A stretch of DNA of 64,000 bases from positions 3,166,515 through 3,230,514 of the forward strand of contig NW_024037060.1 of assembly GCF_015706575.1 (NCBI RefSeq), in the 5' to 3' direction. A program made the translations under genes and the position numbers. The DNA comes from Patiria miniata (taxonomy: Eukaryota; Echinodermata; Asteroidea; Valvatida; Asterinidae). Below are positions 34,825 to 45,944 of this stretch, in pieces. Numbering within the stretch: the stretch's first letter is position 1; every line of letters starts with the position of its first letter. A model generated the notes under the pieces. It did not search any database. It worked only from the letters and a program-made list of their open reading frames with translations, and was not told the DNA's origin.

Positions 34825-34955
34825 ATGTTCCCCAATACCGATGTTCCCCAATACCGATGTTTCTCGAAATCCTTACCCTATAACCCTAACCCTAACCCTA
34901 ATCCTAAGGATTTCGGGGAACATCGGTGTTGGGGAACATAGGTATTGGGGAACAT
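34825..34955. repeat. Hairpin with telomere-like repeats in its loop
   Basis: 51-bp arms (34825-34875 and 34905-34955) pair with about four mismatches. Each arm repeats ATGTTCCCCAATACCG-type units about 19 bp apart. The 29-base loop is CCCTATAACCCTAACCCTAA and continuing, that is about three and a half copies of the metazoan telomere repeat (CCCTAA). The arms end in AAATCCTTA and TAAGGATTT next to the loop. Confidence 0.85.
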
Positions 34956-35374
34956 CGGGTAGACCCCGTATTTTTGATGCCTCAAGCAAAAGAAATCAAT
35001 CAAAACACGTTAACAGCAACCCGAACAAACGTTTCACAACGCAGTTTAGGAAGCTAAAATATTTGGCAAATGGGTTGGTATTTTACCTTATGGTAGACAA
35101 CATACCAACTGCCAAAACTCTTAGGCAAATTCTGCCAAAAGTTGGTCAAAATTATCACTCAAATTGATACTTTTACCTTAATACTGGGAAAATTATCATT
35201 GGCCAACATTTTTTGTTTACCATGTGCGGGATATCTAATCTAGGAGTTTGCACAGTATTCTACAGATGCAGATTCAGATGCCGATACTTTTTATAGAGAA
35301 AGTTCAACGACATTAACATGAATTTAACTTGGAAAGAAAGACCAAAAGCGTCTGAAAAGTTCAAATGATTTTAC

Positions 35375-35409
35375 CTCGTGCATTCTGGCTGGTCTTTCCT
35401 GCCCGGCAT
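35375..35409 (-). CDS. Luqin precursor, proposed start-codon exon
   Basis: ATG at 35409 opens MPGRKDQPECT and then two bases (AG) before a donor (CACGAG then GTAAAA, GT at 35374-35373). It therefore leaves in phase 2, exactly what the peptide exon at 25880 needs; the joined codon is AGG (Arg). The two exons give a charged N-region of about 24 residues before the hydrophobic signal core. The sequence upstream on the minus strand to about 35640 is unique, A+C-rich and unlike the surrounding repeats, as expected of a 5' UTR. The pairing rests on phase, start codon and position, with a one-in-three chance of phase agreement by accident. A different upstream exon remains possible. Confidence 0.55.
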
Positions 35410-35640
35410 TCTTGACGCTGCGTTTGGTTTCTGTCGGATCAGATTCTCCTCCAAGATGTGGTGTAGCTATAGCGGAACGCTGCTGGCTCTCGATGATGCT
35501 GACCTGATAATCTGATTATTTGTCGTTTGTCGTTTTCACCTCTCCTCGCAAAGACGGCCCGTTGTTGCTTGTGTAACCACTGCTCTCCGAACGACTCCCG
35601 GTGGTGCTGCGTCGTCTCTATATCTATACCGTGTCTTGTC
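35410..35640 (-). promoter_or_regulatory. Putative luqin 5' UTR and promoter
   Basis: On the minus strand GGTATAGATATAGAG (complement of about 35615-35629) is TATA-box-like. About 200 bp of non-repetitive sequence follow before the proposed ATG, which is CAAGAATG in context. There is no upstream ATG close to it in the last 40 bases. Start site and TATA function are inferred. Confidence 0.35.
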
Positions 35641-36462
35641 GGCTGCGGTTGGTTTGTACTGTGGCCGGCTCCTTCGGGCGCGTATTAAACGTCACCGGGG
35701 CACCGCCTGTCAAACTTCAGTTAACCAACTTGGTTGCCAGGCCAACGGGCTCTGACGCCGTGCTCAGATGAAAGGCGTCAATGAATTGATCGGTGATTAA
35801 CAACATGGAGGGGCGAAAATCACTGCCAGCGGTGTCAGTTACAATAGAGGGAGGGATTGACAGGTCGTAGTAAAAAAATAAAATGACAGTGCGTGTGTGA
35901 GTTTTTGTTTCTCTTTGCATGTTTTGTCTTATTTGGGCTTTTTGTTTTGGCCTTATGGTAAGCAATATGGTCCCGTTCAAGTTTGGTTTAATTAATTCTC
36001 CGAAGTCTGCTAGAGATACGTAAGGTGAATAAAGGTGACAGGTGAATAAAAAAGGTGGTATCGTGCAGAAAGTGTCTGTCAGGGTTGAATTAATCTTTTT
36101 GTACCTTTTTTGTTTTCGGATCAACTTCGAAATAGAACGATTTCGGCTGATACACAATCTAACTGTGAAGGGGCACTTAAAAGGCGAGTGGGGCCTGTTG
36201 TATGCAGACCATTTTTCTTCTACAGATTTTAAGTTGGATTTAATGAATTATGGAACTCCAACTTTATTCGCCATGATATTTCAAGTGTAAGCATCTTGCA
36301 TTATATACCACAATGACAGTTTCTATCTGCAATAACTGGTTTGGCCACCTTCATTTTCGCGGGTACATACAATAATTGACCTTTCAGCTTGCTTGATTTG
36401 CAAAAAAAAGACTGTCCTCATAGACGAAGCCTACTGGGTACGTGATCACTGTACACCCATGG

Positions 36463-36544
36463 GGCCCCCTGGAATGGAGAAACCATTGTGCATGCTATTA
36501 TCTGAATAACAGCCAGCACAATGCTTTCGCCATTGAAGGGGGCC
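36463..36544. mobile_element. GGCCCCCTTTAATGGCG foldback, copy 1
   Basis: An 82-bp near-palindrome. The left arm starts GGCCCCCTGGAATGGAGAAA and the right arm, read inward, GGCCCCCTTCAATGGCGAAA; both continue CATTGTGC. The centre pairs GCTATTATCTGAATAACAGC. The longer copy at 45350-45462 shares the arms. Nothing else is recognisable in 35645-36460 or 36550-37690. Confidence 0.65.
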
Positions 36545-37699
36545 TTGGTACCCGGATTGGTCTATCCTCTGTGTAGGAACAAAAGTGCGCAAACAAGTAG
36601 TGTATTTCCTTGGGCTCGGCGCTTGGCGCAGGCGCGGCGGTAATGGTGTTAATTGTTTCTTTCTTTTCTACTTCACCGATGAAGGGTTCCCTATGACGTT
36701 CTGTGTGAATCCAAAGATAGTTGAGCAGAAGATGCAGCAGCGACAAAAACAAGTTGTTTAGAAAAGGTGAAACAAAACATAAAGACCTTGCCATCGAAAT
36801 GTCATCTTTATAAGAAAGAGGCACCAGGGTAGTTTTAATCAAAAGGAGGGGTTTTTTTTTAGAAAATGGAGAGACGTCTCACCATAGGTGGGAAGCCATA
36901 TTGGTTATTCAGACATTGTTTTCTTGTTATTTTCCTATATTTACGACAATACGGAGATCTCATTTAAAAATCAGTGATGATCTCCTTGCCTTTCATTGAA
37001 CAAAACAAACAAATTTGCGATCACTAACACGAGGCTTTGAAGTCATAGGGAAAGGTATAAAAGTAAACCATAATAAGAACACAAGGTTGCCTTTTTGATG
37101 TTCCGAAATTTCAAACAAAATGGAAATTATTTTGGGCGGATCCATCGTCTATCGGAGAGAAAATATAATCAGGTTCCAAAGGTGACAGCGCAGTTTCACG
37201 TGCAAATGACGTCACAAGAGGGCGTTTCCTGCATCGATTGTGTCTGCCAGTCCGCCATAAGCCAGTCCACAGACGTCACAACATTCAAGGATTGTTTTTA
37301 ACGTCCACACCGTTTGCCCTGAACATAATACTCGCTGTGTAGGCCTAATACACTGTCTACCTATAATTTCGTGCTTTTAAAAGTGTTCCTCGATAATTTT
37401 CGCTTGGTTGTGCGGTATCATAGCATTTATCTGGCTGACGGCAAAGTTTGGATAATGAATACTGATATAAAGAAATCATGTTTGGATAAACACCCGAACA
37501 TTACTAAACTTACAATGAGGCATCTCATTGCTTCCGAAGGAACTTTCTATCACGATCAGGATGAGACCACCTTCTAGTTCAATACTTCTGTACTATTAAA
37601 TGTTTGTCTCGACAAAAAACATTATTCTTATTTATTAATTCAATTCTTATTTTAACTGGATGGCCCATTCAGTGGAATTCACTGGTCTCCCAAGGGGGT

Positions 37700-37890
37700 C
37701 AGTAAAGAGAAGACAATGTGAATAAATGACAGTTTTAGACGTGGGGGGACCCAGAAGAATATTCTGAGGGAAACCCACGAAATCGGGCCGGGACTGAAAA
37801 CCCAATCCATATTATTGGCCCTGGCAGGAATCGAACCGGGGTCACAGCGGTGGAAAGCGAGGAAAGTACCGCCACGCTGACCTGACTCCC
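37700..37890 (-). repeat. tRNA-derived SINE, family A, copy 3
   Basis: Read on the minus strand: A-box type GGTCAGCGTGGCGGTAC, B box GGTTCGATTCCTGCC (complement of about 37825-37839), then GGGTTTTCAGTCCCGGCC, TTCGTGGGTTTCCCTCAG, CGTCTAAAACTGTCATTTA and CATTGTCTTCTCTTTACT. Head and body are collinear with 34126-34350. Confidence 0.87.
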
Positions 37891-38394
37891 TCATTTCCAC
37901 GTTTTCATTTTGCTTTAAAAATGGGGACTGCTCGAATGGCCTTTGCCAAATTAGCTTTCGAGCAGCGCCGTTTAGACCTATTTGAAAATCTTCAACGAGT
38001 TATTGACCACCTTGAGACAAGCTGGCCTTAGTGGAGAGAAATAGACAAAAGATTGGCATTTTCAAATTTTGATACTGAACACACACAATTAGAAGGATCG
38101 TTGCGCGAGAAATTTAGAAGTTGGCCAGAAATGTAAAGCCGCGTGCGAATTACTTGGCTTCGGCTTGTAATTACACACGCGCCGTATAGGCGCGGTGATT
38201 CGGATGTCACAAACGTCTTTATGACCAGTGCTAGCGCCCCCATTCTGCTATGTCGCAGTCCTCTTTTTTTCACGAGAGGGCAGTATTTTACTTACCAGAC
38301 AACGAGATGTGCTCGGCCGACACCAAACTAACTCCGGAATGGCTCCTATTAAAGATTTAAGGTTTGTGCATTGGGGAAAATAAACAAAACAATA

Positions 38395-38450
38395 ACAAAT
38401 TTCAGGTTTGCCGACGATGTGATTGTATGGTGTTCCAAACGCAACGTTTT
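38395..38450 (+). pseudogene. Possible LINE reverse transcriptase fragment
   Basis: One short frame reads ITNFRFADDVIVWCSK, resembling the RFADD catalytic block of RTE/CR1-type reverse transcriptases. The frame continues only a dozen codons and no other motif is nearby, so it may be a tiny fossil or chance. Confidence 0.25.
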
Positions 38451-38564
38451 ATTGTTGATTCCAAACGCCTGTTTTGGGTAAAATTACACTTCATAATTAT
38501 TAATTTCGCTGAGTTGCTGTACGTGTGGCTGTTCAATCTGCTTGAACGCTTGTAAGCATGATGT

Positions 38565-38870
38565 AGTCGAGTACTTTTATCCGAGTACAAAGTACTGCTT
38601 AGTACTAGTACCGGAACACTCGCGTCCCCAAGTAAGGAGATTTGTTTTCATTCAAAACTTAATTACTCGTTTTTTTCCCGAATCCTTATAATCGAGTACG
38701 ACCTACTTAGATGATGGAGTACGATTTAGGATAGTCGAGTCCCAGTAGGCCTGCTTAATTGATTCTCGAGTACGAGTACCGTGAATTCGAGTCCGAGTAT
38801 TTTGATATTCGAGTGCGAGTACGAGTACGAGTATTCTTTTGAAAAAAAAAGTACTCGAGTTGTAATCCAA
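38565..38870. repeat. CGAGTA-rich repeat, copy 1
   Basis: Dense GAGTAC, TCGAGT and CGAGTACGAGTACGAGTA words, with GTACTCGAG on the opposite strand at the right. The pattern recurs at 43700-44030, where it brackets an inverted-repeat insertion. It is either a microsatellite-like array or the subterminal repeats of a transposon family. Confidence 0.6.
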
Positions 38871-38894
38871 TACGAGGACAATGACTGCTAGTTA

Positions 38895-39230
38895 GCTGAC
38901 GACTTAAAATATGCATGACGTCATGACGTTGGATGTGTAATCATTCGCTTGCAAGCTTCTATTCCGAAACAGCAAAAAGTTCAGGGATAGGGAGCTTGTA
39001 TAGCGCCCTCAGCAGACCCGTTTGAGTTCAGAATACTCACGCAGTTGTTTGATTTTACCCAGTCGTCCAAAGAGGCTGAGGACAGCTTATCTCTTTCGCA
39101 AAAAAAATGTGCAGGTGGAGGTTTCGACCCCAGTTGGCATACGAAATGTACAGCATCGTCACCAGCACGCTTAAGAGTGAATGATTACACATCCAACGTC
39201 ATGACGTCACGCATATTTTAAGTCATCAGC
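38895..39230. mobile_element. Inverted-repeat MITE, 336 bp
   Basis: Terminal inverted repeats of about 57 bp (38895-38951 and 39174-39230). Left end GCTGACGACTTAAAATATGC and right end, read inward, GCTGATGACTTAAAATATGC; both continue GTGACGTCATGACGTTGGAT or ATGACGTCATGACGTTGGAT. Only a few mismatches separate the arms, so this is one of the younger elements here. The ends again carry TGACGTCA. The 220-bp interior has no coding sequence. A target duplication is not clear. Confidence 0.82.
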
Positions 39231-39234
39231 GCTC

Positions 39235-42200
39235 CACATTCTAGGTCGCCTATAGCTTTCACAGCAATTCACGAAAAGAACACAGACTTTGCAGTGCATT
39301 GTGGGTAGCTTAAACCGCCATAATCAATGACCTTACATTCCATGGCTGCACTGTTTTGCATTTCCGTACAAGATTCAACGCAAACAGTCCATCAGTATTT
39401 TCAAGCAGTCTTGGTGACGGCTTTTTGTACATGAAAAGTTGAAGGCGGCTTGCGTTCTGTTTTTGGTAACTTTATAGGGCGCCCTCTTGTGTCCGATAAT
39501 TCACCCATGTCTAAGAACGCAATTTCAATCGGCTGTGATTGCCGATTGGCTTAGGGAAGATACAATATCCAGCAAAGAATGAATTAAGGTTGGAACGGTC
39601 TTCCATGAATTATAACATTACAGGTACTTAAAAAAGAAAAAGAAAATATAGGCCTCCATGCAATCACATTTGATGAATGGGAGTTATAAATGACATGTAT
39701 TAACATGAATCTGCTCAGCACTAACGAATGCTCAGATAAAATAAATTACCAGCAATAAAATATGTAACGTTTATACTTGATTACTGCTCCCGTCTGAAAA
39801 TGTTATATATCACATAATTTGCCGTACAATTTGTTTACTCGGCATCTCTGCAAAGTTGCCCTTGTGGACAAAACACACTTGTCCCGACGTAATAAGCATT
39901 ACATTCGTCTCATTTTTCTCCATTTGAGTCCACTCTTGTGTTTAGATAATATAACATGTATAAGAAAAACAAAAAATACCCTGGTACACTCTAAAGTTGT
40001 AACAGTTGGCAGGTTTTCTATACTGATTCAAAGTAACAATTTAACGACCACAGCGAGTTCCTTTCTTATGCTCAAACCTTGTAGTTTAATATGCCAGTGA
40101 CAATTTTGCTCTTCTAAAAGGGTAAATATCAGAAATGTAGGGCACTTGATATTTTGACAAGCAAAACAATGAACTTTTTCCAAGCTATGTTAACGCTTGT
40201 GACTATCTTTTTTTTATCACTTTTTAAAACAATCCTGGTGAAATTATTGTCTATAAAATGATATGTTAAACATCTTAATCTCAACAGTTGGCAGTTAGTA
40301 ATGTTTCTATTTTAATTGTTATTCAACGAAAATTATCCCATGCTGACTTCTTTTAATCGACATTTGTTTATCCGATTGAAGTGAAGTAGACACAAACATC
40401 GCATTTTGTTTTGTTACTGAGTCAAATTATAAAGACATTGATATTTTTTTCAGGGGAATCTCAATCACAAACAGTATGACGGCAAGGCCGCTTTTCGGTA
40501 AAATCACGTTTTCATAATAAAAATGCTTCATGTTATGCGAAGCAAACACGACCTCGTACGCCTCTCAAGAAGCCATTCGAACCACCCATACATGCCTAAT
40601 TCATGGCTATGTGTATAGGTACACATTTCTCTAACATTCATCAGATACCCATCACTCGCGCTCGTAACCCGTGAAGATCATTGCCGTTTTCTCTGTCAAA
40701 AGCGTTTCACTCAAAGATCGCGATTTTCCAGCAAATTTTGCCATGAATGTTGACCTTGCATAGGTCAGTTCTTTGCAATCAGTTCGATTGGTACACCCCC
40801 TTCCCTCCCAGTCAGGGAAAGGAATAGCTGGGTGGGGGGAGGGGAGTACGATCAGCGAAGTCTTGTAGCAGATCGCTGGCTATACGCCGCGCCTGGAGCA
40901 AAACGCGACCTTCTCCCATATCCGAGCGAAGCCCGTGCACTATACCATCGCGCGCGCTCGCAGTTCGTTCGACCGCCACTTCCCCGCAAATTGAATGATT
41001 AGATGGCCGGGTCGTTCTCACGTCAGGGGCTAGTTAATTTTCATCTTTCCCCATTCCTTCTTGCCTCCCTTCCCCTATCTCTCTCACTCCTTATTCCCCC
41101 CTTTTTTTTACCCCTCGGGGTAGCCGCCTTTCGGTACCCTAACCACCTTGATTTGGTGGGGAAAGTGTCTTCTCCCTTCATTACACATCGGTCGCAGCTG
41201 CGCCGACACTTGAATAATAATTGGTCCGGTACGAACCACGTGGGTGCGTTTCCCTTCATATTCCTCCCCTCTATAGTTCCCTTTACGTTTGATTCTTGCA
41301 TATGAGTGTTTTGGAAACACTTGCTGGAAGCGCTCGTCAACGTGGAGCCGTATCGCATTGGCGAACCGGGAAAGATGTTTCACCCTGGTGGTGGCTAATT
41401 TTCGGAGAAAATTAAGTTGACTGTTACCTTCAGTGAAATTCGTATAGCTTCTCCAAATAACCCTTTGAATTGAGTAGTGACTCATAGTTCTTTACAGTCG
41501 GTCATTTTGTTTTACTCTGAATGTACCCATCGTAACATATAACTCCAAATAAAAACATGAATAATTACGAATGACTTTTTTTGTCGAGGTTATAGGTGAA
41601 CTTTCATCCAACTTTCTGTGCTAAAAGAAGAATGTACTGTTCCGATAACGCAGAAGAATATTCATCATTCTGACAACATGAGTCGAAAATGACAGTATTT
41701 AGCTGATAAACACCATGCCGCATAACTACCAAGACAATGAAAGTAGTAGGAGGTCTAGTTAAATCCTCGATTTCTGATTATGTCATTTGAGACATAATTT
41801 AAGGAAGTCATTATTACAAGGTAATTTTTGTTCTGTTTTTGTGTTCGGCTTAATGCAGGCATGAGTGAAATGGAGGCACCCGACACACAGAATTTCAACT
41901 GAACTATCATCATTTTTCAAAAATATCAAAATCAAAAGATCGTTGCTCAACAATAACAATATCATGAAGAGTAAATAGAGTGAAATTAAATTTGATGAAA
42001 CAAATTCACATTTCTGTGTCGGATCTTAAAGATGTAGACCCTACGATGCATTTGTAGAAAATGCAAATCAACTTCAATTGCTGTACCCTCTTTGTAGGCT
42101 TTCTTACGAAATGTCAGTTTTTGTCCTAAAATATCGTCCATTCTACCAACGGTTGGGTCAATCGAGCCGCTGAAAATCTGGAACGATGTAGCAAGAAACT

Positions 42201-43695
42201 GTCATTTTGCGCGTTACGAAACCACCTCAGCGGAAAGCAAGCGACTCAATATTATCGATTCCGAAGATTTTTGCAGTTGTGTATAAAAAAAATCGACACA
42301 CTTTTGAGATAAAAACAACTGTGCACTCGCTGCTGAAGATCCGCCTTTTCCTCCTAAAGCGTCGTAGGCGTTTGCGGTAAAACGAAAATAAACAGTATCG
42401 ATTTTGTGTCGTACGTCCAAACTTCAGATTGACATTTTAGGTGGAAAAGGGGAATATTGTGGGAGCGTAAGCGACATTCGGAATAGTTGATGTTGATTTT
42501 GGAATCACCGTTTCAAATTCTTGTATCGGTGACTGAGCAACATCTTCTTCGGCGGGTAGTTTTCAACATTTCCTTTAGAGCAGCCTTATGATACCAAAAC
42601 AATAAGGAATTGGAAGACCATGTGACAAAGCGTGCCCGTCTTGGTCATAAAATGCGTTGCCATGACAACCAGCAATAATGCCGCAGGCGCTAAAGCAATT
42701 ATTGTGGGTGAAAAGTGTAGCATTTCTATTTTTGGCGATTGGAATGAATAACTTGATATTAGATGATATTTCTTGCTGTATGGGAAGGCTAGACTGTCAT
42801 TAATTTTTTCAATGGTTGTGAGTGGGAGAAAATGATTGCAGGTGCACATCTGGTGCCGGGGTCCCATTCCCTTCAATTGAATTTATTAATAATTCCCATT
42901 TCAATTCCAATTGCGTAGGACTTCTCTTTCCACTTTTCCTCTCACTTTCCATTCATTTCTTGTCAATTGCTCCTATAGGAGGCCGGATATCCCCTTTCGT
43001 CTTCTCTTCACTGCTCACTGTGTACAGGTATGCCCTTTTAAAGGCACATAGGGACATTTGCAATTACCCGGGAATTTACATACCCATTGAACGAGAACAT
43101 CCTTGCTCGAAGTGAAGATAGGACTGATATCAAATACCCTGTGAAATTATTCCGCCTCAAATGGCATCATTCAGAAGAAAACAATCATTAAAGGAAGCTT
43201 AAAAAAGTGTGCTCGCGGGCTGCGCCAGCAACTGGATCCAGTTACGAGACCCCAAAATTGCGCACAGTACACGATTTCTCTGCTTTATCGAAATGTAGAG
43301 CGTCCACTGAGCTGAAACTTCAACAAATGAGATGCCAAGGACCCTTCTTAAGATTTTGAGCAATTTTTTTGCTTCAAATAACTAAATTGCACACAAAAAA
43401 ACCAAATGATCCTATGACATTTAAAGGACAACTCCTCTTATCCTCTGTAACCTTTTGTATTTTAATCGTTAACTCGTGAGCGTTTCTTCTCCCGACATTT
43501 CCGTCAGTAGTTTTAAACGTGTGTCTTTCTATCGTAGTCCAGGTCCGTACTCCATTTTCCTCCTCCCAAATTTTTTTGAAGATACTTCCTTGCCAGCCGC
43601 GTCAGTCATTTCAAGACAAACGTAGAAAACTGATCCGAGAGCCCACAGATTTCTAATCAATGGATTCAGAACAGCTTTTCACTAGTTAAAAAGTC
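39235..43695. other. No recognised gene
   Basis: Mostly AT-rich unique DNA. At 40830-41400 the sequence is richer in G+C, with CpG-containing words (GCGCGCGCTCGC near 40950) and open frames on both strands, and could be an unlinked promoter-like or UTR region. None of the frames has recognisable domains or paired splice sites. Confidence 0.4.
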
Positions 43696-43699
43696 TTTT

Positions 43700-44040
43700 C
43701 ATGTGCGAGTGCGAGTGCCAAACAATTTTACTCGAGTACGAGTACGAGTACGGATTGGAATACGAGTATGTGTACTCTTTAACTTCCAAAGAATTAAATT
43801 AGGGACTAGACGTTTTAGAGTGAAAACCACTCTCATTTTCGATTGAAATAGTCTGGAAAAAAAACCCACTTCAGTCGAAGCTCGAGTGAAAACTCGTTCT
43901 TTACGATTGAAGGAATTTCTCTCTAAAACGTTTAGTCCCTAGTTTCCGACTGCGAGAGTGAATCTTCACTCGTATGGAGTGAATTTTCACTCTTTGGAAT
44001 TCAGAGAGTATACGAGTACGAGCACTACATACAACACTAA
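43700..44040. repeat. CGAGTA-rich repeat, copy 2, split by an insertion
   Basis: GTGCGAGTGCGAGTG and CGAGTACGAGTACGAGTACG at 43706-43752 on the left, GAGTATACGAGTACGAGC at 44004-44024 on the right. Inner blocks TACTCTTTAACTTCCAAAG (about 43773-43790) and, inverted, CTTTGGAATTCAGAGAGTA (about 43992-44010) form an outer inverted repeat. A 140-bp element sits inside. Confidence 0.6.
43801..43940. mobile_element. Nested MITE, 140 bp
   Basis: Terminal inverted repeats of 20 bp, AGGGACTAGACGTTTTAGAG on the left and its complement CTCTAAAACGTTTAGTCCCT on the right, with one difference. It lies inside the CGAGTA repeat copy at 43700-44040, giving a relative age: the host repeat came first. No coding capacity. 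Confidence 0.7.
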
Positions 44041-44044
44041 TAGT

Positions 44045-44750
44045 AGCTGCATCATTCCATCTTATGAATAGCTGCATCAGTAGCTGGATAAGGCTCAGGA
44101 GAAATTCAAGGTTTGCGTTGCCCTATTTCTGATACTACCAGGAATCATCGGGAATGGTATCAAAACTGTCATCAACTATACACCAAGGGCTCGCATCAAA
44201 AAGCACTTACATCACCAGTTATTAGCAAGAACGATTATTTGATCGATTCCGAGTCCCCCGACAGCTAGCCTAAATCTAGGTTAAGCGGGTGTCGTGTGTT
44301 TTTTGTATATCAGGATCCAGACCTATTCCCCAGCCGGCACTTAGACGAGTTGGAGGCTAGTATCCAGTCAGAGAGGAGACTCTTTTTGGTCGACTCTGAT
44401 TTTTATCGGTCCGAGTAAACTCATCGCAATCCTCATTATCAGATGGGCGAAGGGTTTTCGGTTACTGTACCGCGCTCCAAGGCTTTGCGGGCAAAGAAAA
44501 AAAAGTACATCGGACATCTTCTCTTGTATGGATCAAGACAGTGCGCAGGAATGAAACAGGCTGGGCTTACAGTCATGATGTGGAGGCGGGACCGTTTTAG
44601 GCCGGACCGATGTGAACATTTATTTCATGAAATCCACAATTAACGAATGTGTCAGAGGTTCTATCATAACGGTCAGTCCAACAGGTTCTTACTGTTTGCA
44701 ATTTACTTGGATAATTACTAGGGAAACGTGATTTTGACGTAAACAAGCTT
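44045..44750. other. No recognised gene
   Basis: Short imperfect repetition of TAGCTGCATCA near 44042-44085. No supported exon or bounded element was seen. Confidence 0.4.
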
Positions 44751-44751
44751 T

Positions 44752-44950
44752 ATACTCTTAACAGACCGGGGTAGATTCGACCAAGAATCTGGGTCAGATT
44801 TGACCTGACAATCTCCTAGGTCAAAAGGACTTTTTGAGGGGACAAATGTAATGATATCTTTTGTGTCAAATGGCCCGGAAAAGAGATCAGAGAAGTGTCA
44901 TTTCTGACCCGGATTCGGTTAGAATCTCAGGGATTCAAAGAGTGTAACTT
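44752..44950. mobile_element. GGGTCAAA-type element, copy 2
   Basis: Left end TATACTCTTAACAGACC and right end AAAGAGTGTAAC, with interior GGGTCAGATTTGACCTGAC, CTAGGTCAAAAGGAC and AGAAGTGTCATTTCTGACCC. It is collinear with 48828-49063 but more diverged. Confidence 0.55.
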
Positions 44951-45349
44951 GCTGAGAGGTATCGTTCTCAATGGCATTTCGCGTCGATCTGCATCCGATC
45001 TCAGCTCTCAAGCATAGTTGTTCAAATTACAAGAGTAATAGTAGGAATTAGCGGTACAACAAAACTATAGTAGAATTAGGTCACTTGAACCTGTTATTTT
45101 GAGACCAACTTATAGGTTGTGCTTCTTATAAATCACGTCACCTGTGTCGTCATGCCTATCAGTCTGTTGCCGACGGGCCTTACAGCCACTCCAGCATCTC
45201 TCTCATGCTATTTTTCTAATTCTACAAAGTAAAAATAAAAATATATTTGGATAGATATCGACGAGGTGCAGAGTATCGTCGGCATCATGAGACCACATCA
45301 CAAGTTTTGTAAACAAATGTTACATCGTCCATGGTCTTTACAATCACAA

Positions 45350-45462
45350 CGGCCCCTTTAATGGCGAAACATTATTGTGCTAGCTATTGTTCAGATAATC
45401 CGTCACGAGGCATTTGCTTTGTACAGTGTCTGGTACAGTGCATTCGCCATTGAAGGGGGCCT
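45350..45462. mobile_element. GGCCCCCTTTAATGGCG foldback, copy 2
   Basis: Left end CGGCCCCTTTAATGGCGAAAC and right end, read inward, AGGCCCCCTTCAATGGCGAA. The GCTAGCTATTGTTCAGATAAT block matches the centre of copy 1 at 36463. The interior has an extra CGTCACGAGGCATTTGC insert. Non-coding. Confidence 0.65.
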
Positions 45463-45527
45463 CTGCGATATCTACAGTGGCAACGTGCCCGGAATAGTGT
45501 ATTGACGAATATTCAAATCGGCATTAA

Positions 45528-45935
45528 CCCTAAAAAGGCCGGGTTATTTTGACCATCTCTCAGCCGGGGGGGGGGGCGGATTCCGCCCCCCCCCCATAAG
45601 ATCTCGGCCATCGAGTGACAAAAAAGTCATCATGAGCATACCCAAGAAATTTCATGACTATAGGTCAAAGGGTTTTGGAATTATGGCTAATTAATTATTA
45701 ATATGTACGAATGGTAATTCTGCTCTTGTACACGACGTATATGGGGAAATTCAGTTTTCACGGCGCGTAGCGCCGGAATAAAAATTTGGTCCGATTTTTA
45801 TGTTTTTGGTATCAAAAGATGCGCAAGGCTCGAGGCTAAAAAGTCATACCAGCTCGGGTTGCGGAATTTTTGTTTTCTAGAGGCTATCGCGGAAAAAGTT
45901 GAGGGGGAGGGGGCGGATTCCCGGCCCTTTTAGGG
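45528..45935. mobile_element. piggyBac-like non-autonomous element, 408 bp
   Basis: Flanked on both sides by TTAA (45524-45527 and 45936-45939), the target site duplicated by piggyBac transposases. Ends are CCCTAAAAAGGCCGGG on the left and, read inward from the right, CCCTAAAAGGGCCGGG. Both ends then carry a G run with GGCGGATTC. The interior contains CATGACTATAGGTCAAAGGG and is non-coding. TTAA plus a CCCT start is diagnostic enough for the superfamily, though a matching autonomous copy is not here. Confidence 0.85.
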
Positions 45936-45944
45936 TTAAGGCCA

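Larger units (their letters stand above)
25881..35374 (-). other. Luqin intron 1, about 9.5 kb, repeat-rich
   Basis: The interval between the proposed start-codon exon and the peptide exon. It contains SINE A copies at 28025 and 34126, the GGGCC element at 30760, repeat R1 copy 2, a hairpin at 33115, a GGGTCA-type element at 33185 and the telomere-like hairpin at 34825. Stretches at 25930-28020, 28255-30750, 31010-31570, 32195-33110 and 33395-34120 show no further gene. GGTTCGAGTCC at about 26236 is B-box-like but has no A box at tRNA spacing. Confidence 0.5.
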
